A DNA stretch of 64,000 nucleotides. It comes from Catenuloplanes atrovinosus (lineage in GTDB: Bacteria > Actinomycetota > Actinomycetes > Mycobacteriales > Micromonosporaceae). The stretch spans positions 7,899,001-7,963,000 of the forward strand of contig NZ_JAVDYB010000001.1 of NCBI RefSeq assembly GCF_031458235.1, read 5' to 3'. The notes beneath the pieces were generated by a model. That model did no database searches. It was given only the letters and a program-made list of their open reading frames with translations, and was not told where the DNA came from. Of the stretch, positions 34,899 to 43,629 are shown piece by piece. The translations under genes and the position numbers were made by a program. Position 1 is the first letter of the stretch; each line of letters begins with the position of its first letter.

Positions 34899-35900
34899 TT
34901 GAGATACAAGCGGCTGGCCGTGAGCGCGCTCGGCGCGCTGGCGGCGGCGACGATCCTGAGCGCGTGCGGGGAGGCCGGCTCGTCCGGCACCGAGGCGCCG
35001 GCCAGCGCGGCGGCGGGCGCCGGCTGCGCGGGCGTGCCGGGCACCTCGCTGGTGGTGCTCACCGACGACAAGGCGCTGCAGAACACGGACAACGTGCTCC
35101 CCGCGATCAACAAGGCGGCGGCGAAGCCCGAGCTGGTCGCGGCGCTGGACAAGGTCTCCGAGGCGCTGGACACCCCCAAGCTGATCGCGCTGAACAAGGC
35201 GGTCGACGTGGACCGCAAGACGCCCAAGGTGGCGGCGGACGAGTTCGCGGCGGGCGCGGGCCTGACCACCGGGATCGCCAAGGGCCCGGGCGGCGACATC
35301 AAGATCGGTGCGGCGAACTTCAGCGAGAACCAGACGCTCGCCGAGCTGTACAGCATCGCGCTCACCGCGGCCGGCTACAAGGTCACGGTGCAGCAGATCG
35401 GCAACCGTGAGCTGTACGAGCCGGCGCTGGAGAAGGGCGAGATCCAGGTCGTCCCGGAGTACGCGGCGACGCTCGCCGACTTCCTGAACGGCAAGGTCAA
35501 CGGCAAGGACGCGGCGCCGGTCTCGTCGCCGGACCTGACCGCCACCACGACCGCGCTCGCCGGGCTGGGCGACAAGGTCGGCCTGGCGTTCGGCAAGCCG
35601 TCCGCCGCCCAGGACCAGAACGCGTTCGCGGTGACCAAGGAGTTCGCCGAGAAGTACGAGCTGACCACGCTCAGCGACCTGGCCGCGAAGTGCTCGGGCG
35701 CGGCCACCTCGCTCGGCGGCCCGCCGGAGTGCCCGCAGCGGCCGAAGTGCCAGGCCGGGCTGGTCACCACGTACGGCTTCCAGGCCGGTCAGTTCGTCTC
35801 GCTCGACGCGGGCGGCGCCCAGACGAAGAACGCGCTGAAGACCGGCACGGTCTCCGTCGGCCTGGTCTTCTCCTCCGACGGCGAACTCGCCACAAATTAG
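34899..35900 (+). CDS. Quaternary-amine binding lipoprotein, apparently circularly permuted
   Basis: This 333-residue lipoprotein is the solute receptor of the adjacent ABC importer. The TTG at 34899 has GGAAGG eight bases upstream and starts a signal peptide with lipobox LSAC (Cys23). Residues ~50-125 (SLVVLTDDKALQNTDNVLPA to VAADEF) match what is normally the C-terminal end of OpuC/OsmF/ProX-type receptors. Residues ~134-333 (IKIGAANFSENQTLAEL, YEPALEKGEIQVVPEY, LGGPPEC) match the normal N-terminal and middle parts. The protein ends at VSVGLVFSSDGELATN, the point where the N-terminal segment would ordinarily continue. The segment order is therefore permuted with the fold elements complete. 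Confidence 0.9.
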   Translation: MRYKRLAVSALGALAAATILSACGEAGSSGTEAPASAAAGAGCAGVPGTSLVVLTDDKALQNTDNVLPAINKAAAKPELVAALDKVSEALDTPKLIALNKAVDVDRKTPKVAADEFAAGAGLTTGIAKGPGGDIKIGAANFSENQTLAELYSIALTAAGYKVTVQQIGNRELYEPALEKGEIQVVPEYAATLADFLNGKVNGKDAAPVSSPDLTATTTALAGLGDKVGLAFGKPSAAQDQNAFAVTKEFAEKYELTTLSDLAAKCSGAATSLGGPPECPQRPKCQAGLVTTYGFQAGQFVSLDAGGAQTKNALKTGTVSVGLVFSSDGELATN

Positions 35901-35919
35901 CTCGTTAACCGAAAATTCT

Positions 35920-35965
35920 GATCCGGCGCCATCGCCCCTGCTCAGGGCATCGATGGCGCCGGATC
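35920..35965 (+). terminator. Strong hairpin terminator after the binding lipoprotein
   Basis: A perfect 15-bp stem (35920-35934 with 35951-35965) with a loop that can itself pair (CCC with GGG) starts 20 bases after the stop codon. Confidence 0.8.
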
Positions 35966-36004
35966 GCGCTATCCGAGCCCGTTTCGCTATCCGGCGACTC
36001 TGGG

Positions 36005-36010
36005 TAGGCT
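36005..36010 (+). promoter_or_regulatory. -10 hexamer for the gene at 36019
   Basis: TAGGCT ends eight bases before the ATG at 36019, without a ribosome binding site. Confidence 0.5.
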
Positions 36011-36018
36011 TCACGACC

Positions 36019-38052
36019 ATGCCAGCCCCTGATCCGGTTGCCGAGCGGGCGAACCCACGCCTGGCACAGGGCCTGCTCTGGGCCGGTGTCGGGCTCGCGC
36101 CGCTCGCGGCGTTGTTCCTGCTCTTCGGCGGCGGCACCGGCACGCTCCGGTTCGCCGTCTTCCTCGTGCTCGTGTCGATCGCGCTCATCGGCGCCTCGGT
36201 CACCCTCCGTGGTGGATCAGGTGCGTCGCGAGTCGATCTCGAAGAGGCGATGGTCGAGGAGATGGTGCGGCTGCGCGCCGAGGTGCGCAGCGAGATAGCC
36301 AATGCCACCCGCGTCGGCCAGGCCGCGTCCCAGCAGCGCCTCCAGGCGCTCAGCGCCGCGGTCGACGGCCTCCAAGCCCAGTTCGCCGCGGTGCAGAACG
36401 CGGTGCCCGATCCGGCGCCGGTCGCGATCGCCGCGCCGCCCGGGCGGGCCGCGATCGCCGCGGCCGCGGTCGTGCCGCCGGTCGTCGAGCAGGAGGGCCG
36501 CGTCGCGACCGGCTACGCGCGCGCGTCCGTCGCACCGCCGGCCCCGGCCGAGCGCGACGAGCCCACCGCGTACGGGTCGGCGCAGGACGATACGTACGGC
36601 GGTGACCAGGGTGGATACACCCCGCGCCGGGCGCAGGCGGACGACGGCGGCTACACCGGCCAGCGGTACGCGGAGGCGGACGACGGCAACGCCTACGGCT
36701 ACGGTGCCCGCTCCGGCGACGATCGCTACGGCAGCGACTACGGCCGCGGCGACCACGGCCGCGGCGACGACTACGAGCGGTCCGGCTACGACCGCGACGA
36801 CCGGGACCGGGACGAGCGCCGTGCCCGTCGCGATCGCGACGACGAGTACGACCAGTACGACCGCGGCCGCGGCTACGACCAGGAAGAGCGTCGTGAGGAC
36901 ACCGGGCGCGCCCGGGCCAGCGCCTCCGCGAGCGTGAGCCGCGCCGGTGGCCGCGCGCAGGCCGGCCGCGGCAGCGTCCCCGGCCAGCTGGCCGGCGGCA
37001 TCGTCCGGCACACCGAGACCGTGCACGTCACCACCCGGTCGACCATCGTGGACCCGCGCGGCGACAGCGGCTCCCTCTACGGCGCCGGCGAGTACAACGG
37101 CTCCCGCGGCGACGACTACGGCCGGGACACCGCGGACCGCGGCCGCCGCGCCCGCGGCAGCTTCGACCCGGGCGCCCGCGACTTCGACCCCGGCTACCGC
37201 GACTTCCGCGGCGGCGGCCACGGCACCGACGAGGGCGGCTACCGCGGCGACGACCGGGGTGGGTACGACAGCGACGACCGGGGTGGGTACGGCAACGACG
37301 ACCGCGGCGGCTACGGCTACGGCGGTTACGGCAACGACGATCGGGCGGAGCGCGAGGAGAGCACCGAGGACGTCGGCCGCCGCGCCGCCCGGCCCGGCCG
37401 GCCCAGTTGGGGCGAGCAGGCCAACCCGTACGACCGGCCCGCGCTCGAGTCCAGCTCGTCCGAGCCCAGCTGGTCCCAGATCCGGCAGGCCGGCGACCGC
37501 TACGCCGCGGTCCGGCAGGACGACCGCGGCCAGGAGCTGCGCGTGGGCGAGCGCCGCGCCAGCGTCCGCAGCGACGACAGCGGCACCGAGATGCGCGTCG
37601 AGGACCGGTGGGAGTCGGTCCGCCGCGAGGACCGCGCGGCCAACCCGTACGACCGGGATCGCCGTGGCCCGCAGACCGGGCAGATGCGCCGCGTGATCGA
37701 TCAGGGCCCGTCCACCGGGCAGATCCGCCGGGTCGGCGAGGACCCGCAGCCGTGGCGCACCCAGCAGCGGGGCGGCCGGCGCGAGGAGCCGTGGCGGGTC
37801 GGCCCGGACGACGGCCTGCCCGGCCCGGAGGAGCAGCCGCGCGGCCGGTACGACGACGGGCGGTACGACGGCGGCCGATACGACGACGGCCGGCGCGCCG
37901 ACCGCGGCGGGTACGACTACCGGCAGGACGACCGCGGCCGGTCACCGCAGCGCTTCGACTCCAGCAGCCTCTACGGCGAGGCCAGCCAGTTCACCGGCGA
38001 GCAACGCGCGATCTCCGCCATCGAGTGGGACCGCGACGACTACCGGCGTTGA
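36019..38052 (+). CDS. Membrane protein with ~500-residue disordered Tyr/Asp/Arg-rich tail
   Basis: The 677-residue product has two N-terminal transmembrane helices (about residues 17-38 and 43-62), then a helical or coiled-coil stretch (EEAMVEEMVRLRAEVRSEIA). The rest is low-complexity sequence rich in Tyr, Gly, Asp and Arg, including DDRGGYGNDDRGGYGYGGYG-type repeats near 37250-37350. Towards the C-terminus a motif of the form VRxDDxGxExRVxxRxxSVR is repeated (residues ~500-540). Such tails can self-associate or be phosphorylated. I know no function. It is convergent with nuoD, six bases away. Confidence 0.75.
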   Translation: MPAPDPVAERANPRLAQGLLWAGVGLAPLAALFLLFGGGTGTLRFAVFLVLVSIALIGASVTLRGGSGASRVDLEEAMVEEMVRLRAEVRSEIANATRVGQAASQQRLQALSAAVDGLQAQFAAVQNAVPDPAPVAIAAPPGRAAIAAAAVVPPVVEQEGRVATGYARASVAPPAPAERDEPTAYGSAQDDTYGGDQGGYTPRRAQADDGGYTGQRYAEADDGNAYGYGARSGDDRYGSDYGRGDHGRGDDYERSGYDRDDRDRDERRARRDRDDEYDQYDRGRGYDQEERREDTGRARASASASVSRAGGRAQAGRGSVPGQLAGGIVRHTETVHVTTRSTIVDPRGDSGSLYGAGEYNGSRGDDYGRDTADRGRRARGSFDPGARDFDPGYRDFRGGGHGTDEGGYRGDDRGGYDSDDRGGYGNDDRGGYGYGGYGNDDRAEREESTEDVGRRAARPGRPSWGEQANPYDRPALESSSSEPSWSQIRQAGDRYAAVRQDDRGQELRVGERRASVRSDDSGTEMRVEDRWESVRREDRAANPYDRDRRGPQTGQMRRVIDQGPSTGQIRRVGEDPQPWRTQQRGGRREEPWRVGPDDGLPGPEEQPRGRYDDGRYDGGRYDDGRRADRGGYDYRQDDRGRSPQRFDSSSLYGEASQFTGEQRAISAIEWDRDDYRR

Positions 38053-38058
38053 CCCGGC

Positions 38059-39198
38059 CTATTTGTCGATATCCCCCACCACGAAGAACATCGACCCGAG
38101 GATCGCGATCAGGTCCGGCACCAGGCAGCCCGGCAGCAGCGTGGACAGCGCCTGCACGTTCGCATACGACGCGGTTCGCAGCTTGAGCCGCCACGGCGTC
38201 TTCTCCCCGCGCGACACCAGGTAGTACCCGTTGATCCCCAGCGGGTTCTCCGTCCACGCGTACGTGTGCCCCTCCGGCGCCTTCACCACCTTCGGCAGCC
38301 GCACGTTGACCGGCCCGGTGATCCGGTCCACCCGGTCCAGGCAGGCCCGCGCCAGGTCGAGCGACGCGTACACCTGGTCCAGCAGCACCTCGAACCGGGC
38401 GTGGCAGTCGCCCGCCGTCCGCGTCACCACCGGCACGTCCAACTCGCCGTACGCCAGGTAGGGCTCGTCCCGCCGCAGGTCCAGGTCGAGCCCGGAGGCG
38501 CGCGCGACCGGCCCGGACGCGCCGAACCCGGCCGCCTCCGCCGCGGAGAGCACGCCCACGCCCACGGTCCGAGCCAGGAAGATCTCGTTGCGCCGGATCA
38601 GGTCGTCCAGGTCCGGCATGCGCCGTCGCACCGCGTCGATCGCCTCCCGGGCCCGCCCGGTCCAGCCGTACGGCACCTCCTCCTTCAGCCCGCCGACGCG
38701 GTTGAACATGAAGTGCATGCGGCCGCCGGAGACCTCCTCCATCACCGCCTGCAGCGACTCCCGCTCGCGGAACGCGTAGAACATCGGCGTGATCGCACCG
38801 ATCTCCAGCGGGTACGACCCGAGGAACATCAGGTGGTTGAGCACCCGGTTCAGCTCGGCCAGCGCGGTACGCAGCCAGATCGCGCGCTCCGGCACCTCCA
38901 GCCCCATCAGCCGCTCGACCGCGAGCACCACGCCCAGTTCGTTGGAGAACGCGGAGAGCCAGTCGTGCCGGTTCGCCAGCACGATGATCTGCCGGTAGTC
39001 GCGCACCTCGAACAGCTTCTCCGCGCCGCGGTGCATGTAGCCGACGATCGGCTCGCACTCGACCACCCGCTCGCCGTCGAGGCGCAGCCGTAGCCGGAGC
39101 ACGCCGTGCGTGGACGGGTGCTGCGGCCCGATGTTGAGCACCATGTCCGCGGTGTCCAGCCCGGCCTGCGTCCCGACCGTCACTTCCCGGAGGCTCAT
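38059..39198 (-). CDS. nuoD: Orphan NuoD, NADH-quinone oxidoreductase 49-kDa subunit homologue
   Basis: The 379-residue product is a NuoD/NDUFS2 homologue: [20 protein letters not shown] near residue 20, [41 protein letters not shown] and the terminal VVGDIDK. In complex I this subunit forms the quinone pocket with NuoB. No other nuo gene lies nearby, so this is likely the second, solitary copy known from some actinobacteria rather than part of the main operon. The ATG at 39198 overlaps the stop of the MidA-like methyltransferase gene (ATGA). Quinone-site residues appear conserved by eye, but whether it joins complex I is unknown. Confidence 0.9.
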   Translation of the reverse strand: MSLREVTVGTQAGLDTADMVLNIGPQHPSTHGVLRLRLRLDGERVVECEPIVGYMHRGAEKLFEVRDYRQIIVLANRHDWLSAFSNELGVVLAVERLMGLEVPERAIWLRTALAELNRVLNHLMFLGSYPLEIGAITPMFYAFRERESLQAVMEEVSGGRMHFMFNRVGGLKEEVPYGWTGRAREAIDAVRRRMPDLDDLIRRNEIFLARTVGVGVLSAAEAAGFGASGPVARASGLDLDLRRDEPYLAYGELDVPVVTRTAGDCHARFEVLLDQVYASLDLARACLDRVDRITGPVNVRLPKVVKAPEGHTYAWTENPLGINGYYLVSRGEKTPWRLKLRTASYANVQALSTLLPGCLVPDLIAILGSMFFVVGDIDK

Positions 39199-40238
39199 GG
39201 CTCCACAATGCCATCTCCGGAGCCGAACGGGTGCGCCACGCCGACCGGCTGCACCAGCCACCAGTGGCCGCCCAGCCCGGCCGGGTCCAGCAGCTCACCC
39301 ACCGCCGAGGCACTCGCCAGCGCGCGCACGTACCCCGCCGGATCCGTCGAGGCCAGGCCCAGCGGTGGTCGCCTCCCGTCGGCCCCGAGCGCTTTCAGCG
39401 CATCCCGTTGAGACATCAGCCGGTACGGATACCCGCCCGCCGGCCTTCCCGCGAGGGACACGGCGCCCGCGTCGGCCACGGCGTCCATCGCGACGTGTGC
39501 GGTGATGTCGGTCGTGCCGTCCGCCCGCGGTGGCACCTGCCGCCCGTCGCGGTACCCGGTGAGCGTGCCGTCGAGCGGCCGGCCGTCCCGGACATGTCCA
39601 TAGTCGACGGCCAGCGCGACGCCGCGCTCGACCCGCGCGAGCGCGCCGGACCAGGCGAGATCCCGGGTGATCCCCACCTCCGCCCGCGCGCCCGGCGGCA
39701 GCGGCGGATACCAGCGCGCCAGCCACGCCGCGTCCGCGTCGGACACCGGCCCGCCGAGCGTGTCGTCGGTCAGCACGTACCGGAGACCGGACGGGCCCGC
39801 CTCCACCACGTCCACCGGCACGTTGTCCAGCCACTCGGTCGCGAGCAGCACGCCCACGATCCCGTCCGGGACCCGGTCGGTCCAGCCGACGCCGGGCGGC
39901 AGCTCCGCCGGCCGCCCGGCCAGCTCCACCGCGAGCGGCCGCAGCCGGCCGCCGAAATCGGCCCGGTGCCGCCGGGTGATCCGCAGCAGCAGTTCACCGC
40001 GCCCGGCACCCACGTCGACCAGCCAGAACGGGTCCGGATGGCCGAGCGCCGCGTCCACCCGCGCCAGCAGCGGGCGGAGCAGGCGGGCGAACATCGCGGT
40101 GGCGTGCGCGCTGGTCCGGAAGTGCCCGCCGGGACCGGCCGCGCCCGGCCGCGTGAAGAAGCCGTCCGGCCCGTAGAGCGCGGTCTCCATGGCCGCGCGC
40201 CATCGAGGGCTGTTCATGCCGAGTTCAGGATCAGTCAT
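39195..40238 (-). CDS. MidA/NDUFAF7-family SAM-dependent methyltransferase
   Basis: This 347-residue protein belongs to the MidA/NDUFAF7 (DUF185) family. The N-terminus has the family's GPDGFFTRP and [12 protein letters not shown] segments. The SAM-binding motif [16 protein letters not shown] follows at about residue 90, then [12 protein letters not shown]. In mitochondria NDUFAF7 dimethylates an arginine of NDUFS2, the NuoD homologue, during complex I assembly. Here the gene is translationally coupled (ATGA) to an orphan nuoD, a striking match of enzyme and substrate families. The ATG at 40238 follows TAGGGT by seven bases and looks leaderless. It is divergent from the phytase gene. Confidence 0.88.
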   Translation of the reverse strand: MTDPELGMNSPRWRAAMETALYGPDGFFTRPGAAGPGGHFRTSAHATAMFARLLRPLLARVDAALGHPDPFWLVDVGAGRGELLLRITRRHRADFGGRLRPLAVELAGRPAELPPGVGWTDRVPDGIVGVLLATEWLDNVPVDVVEAGPSGLRYVLTDDTLGGPVSDADAAWLARWYPPLPPGARAEVGITRDLAWSGALARVERGVALAVDYGHVRDGRPLDGTLTGYRDGRQVPPRADGTTDITAHVAMDAVADAGAVSLAGRPAGGYPYRLMSQRDALKALGADGRRPPLGLASTDPAGYVRALASASAVGELLDPAGLGGHWWLVQPVGVAHPFGSGDGIVEP

Positions 40239-40245
40239 CGTGGAC

Positions 40246-40251
40246 ACCCTA
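40246..40251 (-). promoter_or_regulatory. -10 hexamer for the MidA-like gene
   Basis: TAGGGT on the minus strand ends seven bases before the ATG at 40238. It overlaps by two bases the plus-strand -10 of the phytase gene. Confidence 0.5.
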
Positions 40252-40255
40252 CGGT
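40250..40255 (+). promoter_or_regulatory. -10 hexamer for the phytase gene
   Basis: TACGGT ends eight bases before the ATG at 40264 and overlaps the divergent -10 at 40246-40251. Confidence 0.45.
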
Positions 40256-40263
40256 CGCGTCAC

Positions 40264-41595
40264 ATGCGAGCTCCTTCCCTGAGGTTCATCGGCGCGGCTC
40301 TCGCCGTACCCACGCTGCTCCTGACGACGACCGCGAATCCGGCGGCGGCCCACGGGCCGCGGCCCGTCGAGAAGGTCGTGCCGGCCGTGGAGACGCCCGC
40401 GCTCTACGACGACGAGGCCGGCGGCGACGCCGACGCGGACGACCCGGCGATCTGGGTGCACCCGGCCGACCGCGCCCGGTTCCGCAAGGGCGCCACCGCA
40501 CAGAGCCGCGGGAGCGCCACCGCACTGAGCCGCGTGATCGCTACCGCACTGAGCCGCGTGATCGCTACCGCGAAGAACGGCGGCCTGCGCGTCTACGACC
40601 TGCGCGGACGTGAGCTGCAGTCGATCGCCACGCCGCCCGCGCCGGGCCCGGACGACGAGGCCGGCCGGTTCAACAACGTGGACATCGTCGAGGACTTCCG
40701 GCTCGGCGGCCGGACCGTGGACCTCGCCGCGGTCAGCGACCGGGGCCGTGACCAGCTCCGCTTCTACGCGATCGACGAGCGGACCGGCCTGCTCACGGAC
40801 GTGACCGCGGCCGACGTGCCGTTCGCCTTCAACGCCACCCAGGCCGAGGTGAACGAGCAGCGCACCGCCTACGGCCTGGACGCCGTCGACGGCGGATATC
40901 TGCTGGTCAGCCGCCGCAGCACACCCGAGGTCGGCACGTTCCGGCTCGTCGAGCGGAACGGCCGGGTCAGCTACCGCCCGGTCGACCGCCTGACGCTCCC
41001 GGCCGAGTTCACGCTGCCCGACGGCACGCACTGGGCGCCCTGCACCGACCCGGGCGACGGCCCGCAGGTCGAGGGCGTGGTGGTCGACGCGGAGAACCGC
41101 ACGGCCTACCTAGCGCAGGAGGACGTGGCGCTCTGGCGGGTGCCGATCCGCGACGGCCGCTTCACGGGCCGGCCGGCCATGGTGGAGCGGGTGCGCGAGT
41201 TTGGCATCCCGGCCACCTACGACGAGGCGACCGAGGAGTGCGTGGTCGACTACGGCGCGGACCCGGGCTTCGGCGGCCGGATCGCCGCGGACGTGGAGGG
41301 CCTGACCATCCTGCCGACCGGCCGGACCGGCGGCACGCTGCTGGTCTCCAGCCAGGGCGACGACACGTTCTACACGTACGACCGGCGCTCGAACCGGCCG
41401 ATCGGGCACTTCGCCGTGGTCGACGGCCCGCGCGTGGACGGCTCGCAGGAGTGCGACGGCGCGGCCGTGACGCCCACGCCGCTGCCCGGCTTCCCCGGCG
41501 GGCTGCTGGTGGTGCACGACGGTCAGAACACGCCGGGCGACGGCGACCGGCCGAACACGAACTTCAAGTTCCTCGATGCGGGATTCCTGTACTGA
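40264..41595 (+). CDS. Secreted beta-propeller phytase
   Basis: This 443-residue exported enzyme would release phosphate from phytate. A signal peptide (residues ~1-30, ending near NPAAA) precedes a beta-propeller with the BPP pattern DADADDPAIWVHP, KNGGLRVYDLRG, RFNNVDIVEDF, GPQVEGVVVDAENRTAYLAQED and DVEGLTI. Calcium-binding acids expected for the family appear present. Between the DDPAIWVHP and KNGGL blocks there is an in-frame insertion of an eight-residue tandem repeat (ATALSRVI units) not usual in the family. It has its own candidate leaderless promoter. Confidence 0.87.
   Translation: MRAPSLRFIGAALAVPTLLLTTTANPAAAHGPRPVEKVVPAVETPALYDDEAGGDADADDPAIWVHPADRARFRKGATAQSRGSATALSRVIATALSRVIATAKNGGLRVYDLRGRELQSIATPPAPGPDDEAGRFNNVDIVEDFRLGGRTVDLAAVSDRGRDQLRFYAIDERTGLLTDVTAADVPFAFNATQAEVNEQRTAYGLDAVDGGYLLVSRRSTPEVGTFRLVERNGRVSYRPVDRLTLPAEFTLPDGTHWAPCTDPGDGPQVEGVVVDAENRTAYLAQEDVALWRVPIRDGRFTGRPAMVERVREFGIPATYDEATEECVVDYGADPGFGGRIAADVEGLTILPTGRTGGTLLVSSQGDDTFYTYDRRSNRPIGHFAVVDGPRVDGSQECDGAAVTPTPLPGFPGGLLVVHDGQNTPGDGDRPNTNFKFLDAGFLY
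40492..40575 (+). repeat. 24-bp tandem repeat inside the phytase gene
   Basis: Three full units (40492-40515, 40516-40539, 40540-40563) and half of a fourth encode an eight-residue repeat close to ATALSRVI. Units two and three differ at a single base, so the expansion is recent. The last copy merges with the conserved strand VIATAKNGGL. Confidence 0.85.
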
Positions 41596-41729
41596 CCCTC
41601 ACCAGCGGCCGTTCGGTTGCCCGCCGGACGGCCGTGGTGAACGTTTTCACACGTGCTTGTATCGGCTCTGAAACACTGGCGCATACTGGCCCCGACCGGT
41701 ACCTACCCTTCGAGGACTGGATCGCTGAC

Positions 41730-42674
41730 ATGGCCGCATCGATGCGCCGCCCGTCCGCCGTCACCGCGCGGACGCCGAACCCCACGCTGACCGTCGGGAT
41801 CGTCGGCGCCGGCCGGGTGGGCGCCACGCTCGGCGCCGCGCTGACCGCGGCCGGGCACCGGGTGATCGCCGCCTCCGGCACCTCCGACGCCACCACCGAG
41901 CGGATCGACCGGATGCTGCCGGACACCGCCCACCTGCCACCCACCCGGGTCGCCCGCGCGGCCACCGACCTGCTGCTGGTCGCGGTGCCGGACGACGCGC
42001 TGGCGGCCGTGGTGCGCGGCCTCGCGGACGAGGGCGCGCTGCGGCCCGGCCAGGTCGTCGCGCACACGTCCGGCGCGCACGGGCTCACGCCGCTGCATCC
42101 GGCCGTCGCGCGCGGCGCCCGCCCGCTGGCGCTGCACCCGGCGATGACGTTCACCGGCCGGCCGGACGACCTGGCCCGGCTGCACGGCATCTCGTACGGC
42201 GTGACCGCCCGCGCGGACGTCCGTCCGTTCGCCGCCCGCCTGGTCGAGCAGCTCGGCGGCGCGGTCGAGTGGATCCGGGACGGCGACCGCGCGCTCTACC
42301 ACGCCTCGCTCGCGCACGGGGCGAACCACCTGATCACGCTGGTCAACGACGCGCTGGACCGGCTGCGCGACGCGGGTGTGCTGCACCCGGAGCGGGTGCT
42401 GGCGCCGCTGCTGCGCGCCTCGCTGGAGAACGCGCTGGCGTTCGGCGACGCGGCGCTGACCGGCCCGGTCTCCCGCGGCGACGCCGGCACGGTCGCGCGT
42501 CACCTGGCCGAGCTGACCGAGGTGGCGCCGGAGTCCGTTCCGGCCTACCGGGCGCTGGCCCGGCGCACCGCCGACCGCGCGATCTCCGCCGGCCGGCTCC
42601 GCCCCGTGGACGCCGAGCCGCTGCTCGACGTCCTCGCCGACGCCCGGGAGGGCACCCCGCATGACGACCTCTGA
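41730..42674 (+). CDS. Rossmann-fold protein with DUF2520 domain
   Basis: The 314-residue protein has an N-terminal NAD(P)-binding fold ([17 protein letters not shown] at about residues 22-38) and a C-terminal DUF2520 helical domain ([20 protein letters not shown]). It is usually found upstream of panC in actinobacteria (Rv3603c, as recalled), and a dehydrogenase role in pantothenate metabolism has been proposed for related proteins without proof. The ATG at 41730 has GAGGA upstream; an ATG at 41742 is possible. It overlaps panC by 14 bases, so the two are coupled. Confidence 0.88.
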   Translation: MAASMRRPSAVTARTPNPTLTVGIVGAGRVGATLGAALTAAGHRVIAASGTSDATTERIDRMLPDTAHLPPTRVARAATDLLLVAVPDDALAAVVRGLADEGALRPGQVVAHTSGAHGLTPLHPAVARGARPLALHPAMTFTGRPDDLARLHGISYGVTARADVRPFAARLVEQLGGAVEWIRDGDRALYHASLAHGANHLITLVNDALDRLRDAGVLHPERVLAPLLRASLENALAFGDAALTGPVSRGDAGTVARHLAELTEVAPESVPAYRALARRTADRAISAGRLRPVDAEPLLDVLADAREGTPHDDL

Positions 42675-43503
42675 GCTGGTCAACACGGTCGCCGAACTCG
42701 CGGACGCGCGCGCGAAGCTGACCGGCCGGGTGGCCGTGGTGATGACCATGGGCGCGCTGCACGAGGGCCACGAGTCGCTGATGCGCGCGGCCCGGGAGCG
42801 GGCCGACCGGGTGATCGTGACGATCTTCGTGAACCCGTTGCAGTTCGGGCCGAACGAGGATCTCGACCGCTACCCGCGCACGCTCGACGCGGACCTGAAG
42901 ATCTGCGCGCGGGCCGGCGTCGACCTGGTGTTCGCGCCGTCCGCCCGGGAGATGTACCCGGACGGCCCGCCGCAGGTCCGGCTCAACCCGGGGCCGCTCG
43001 GCGAGGAACTGGAGGGCGCGAGCCGGCCCGGCTTCTTCCACGGCGTGCTCACCGTGGTGCTGAAGCTGCTCCAGCTCACCCGCCCGGACCTGGCGTTCTT
43101 CGGGGAGAAGGACTATCAGCAGCTGACCCTGGTGACCCGGATGGTGCGCGACCTCAACGTACCGGTCGAGGTGGTGGGCGTGCCGACCGTGCGCGAGCCG
43201 GACGGGCTGGCGCTGTCCAGCCGCAACCGCTACCTCTCCGCCGGGGAGCGGGCGACCGCGCTCGCGCTCTCCGCCGGCCTGCGCGCCGGCGCGGAGACCG
43301 CGGCCGCCGGTGGCTCCGCGGCCGACGCGCTCGCCGCCGCGCACGCGCGGATTCGCGACGAGCCCGGCGTGGACCTGGACTATCTGGTGCTGCTCGCGCC
43401 CGACCTCGGCCCGGCACCGGAGCACGGCCCGGCCCGGCTGCTCACCGCCGCCCGGGTCGGCACCACGCGGCTCATCGACAACATTCCGATAGAACTGCGC
43501 TGA
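42661..43503 (+). CDS. panC: Pantothenate synthetase PanC
   Basis: PanC joins pantoate and beta-alanine, using ATP, to make pantothenate for coenzyme A. The 280-residue product carries [14 protein letters not shown] (residues 29-42), [27 protein letters not shown] and DGLALSSRN, the nucleotide- and pantoate-binding motifs. It overlaps the DUF2520 gene. panD, which often follows panC and makes beta-alanine, is not in the window. Confidence 0.97.
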   Translation: MTTSELVNTVAELADARAKLTGRVAVVMTMGALHEGHESLMRAARERADRVIVTIFVNPLQFGPNEDLDRYPRTLDADLKICARAGVDLVFAPSAREMYPDGPPQVRLNPGPLGEELEGASRPGFFHGVLTVVLKLLQLTRPDLAFFGEKDYQQLTLVTRMVRDLNVPVEVVGVPTVREPDGLALSSRNRYLSAGERATALALSAGLRAGAETAAAGGSAADALAAAHARIRDEPGVDLDYLVLLAPDLGPAPEHGPARLLTAARVGTTRLIDNIPIELR

Positions 43504-43506
43504 GCT

Positions 43507-43566
43507 GCGACGACACGGCAACACCAGGCTCCCGATCGGGGCACGCGGCATGCCGTGTCCCGTCGC
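43507..43566 (+). terminator. Hairpin terminator after panC
   Basis: Inverted arms 43507-43520 and 43551-43566 pair over 14 bp with a two-base bulge. They begin three bases after the panC stop. Confidence 0.6.
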
Positions 43567-43629
43567 GGACGTTACGTTAGGGCTCGGGCTTGATTCGGGT
43601 CCGTGTGGGCGATTGGGGAGGTCTCTCGG

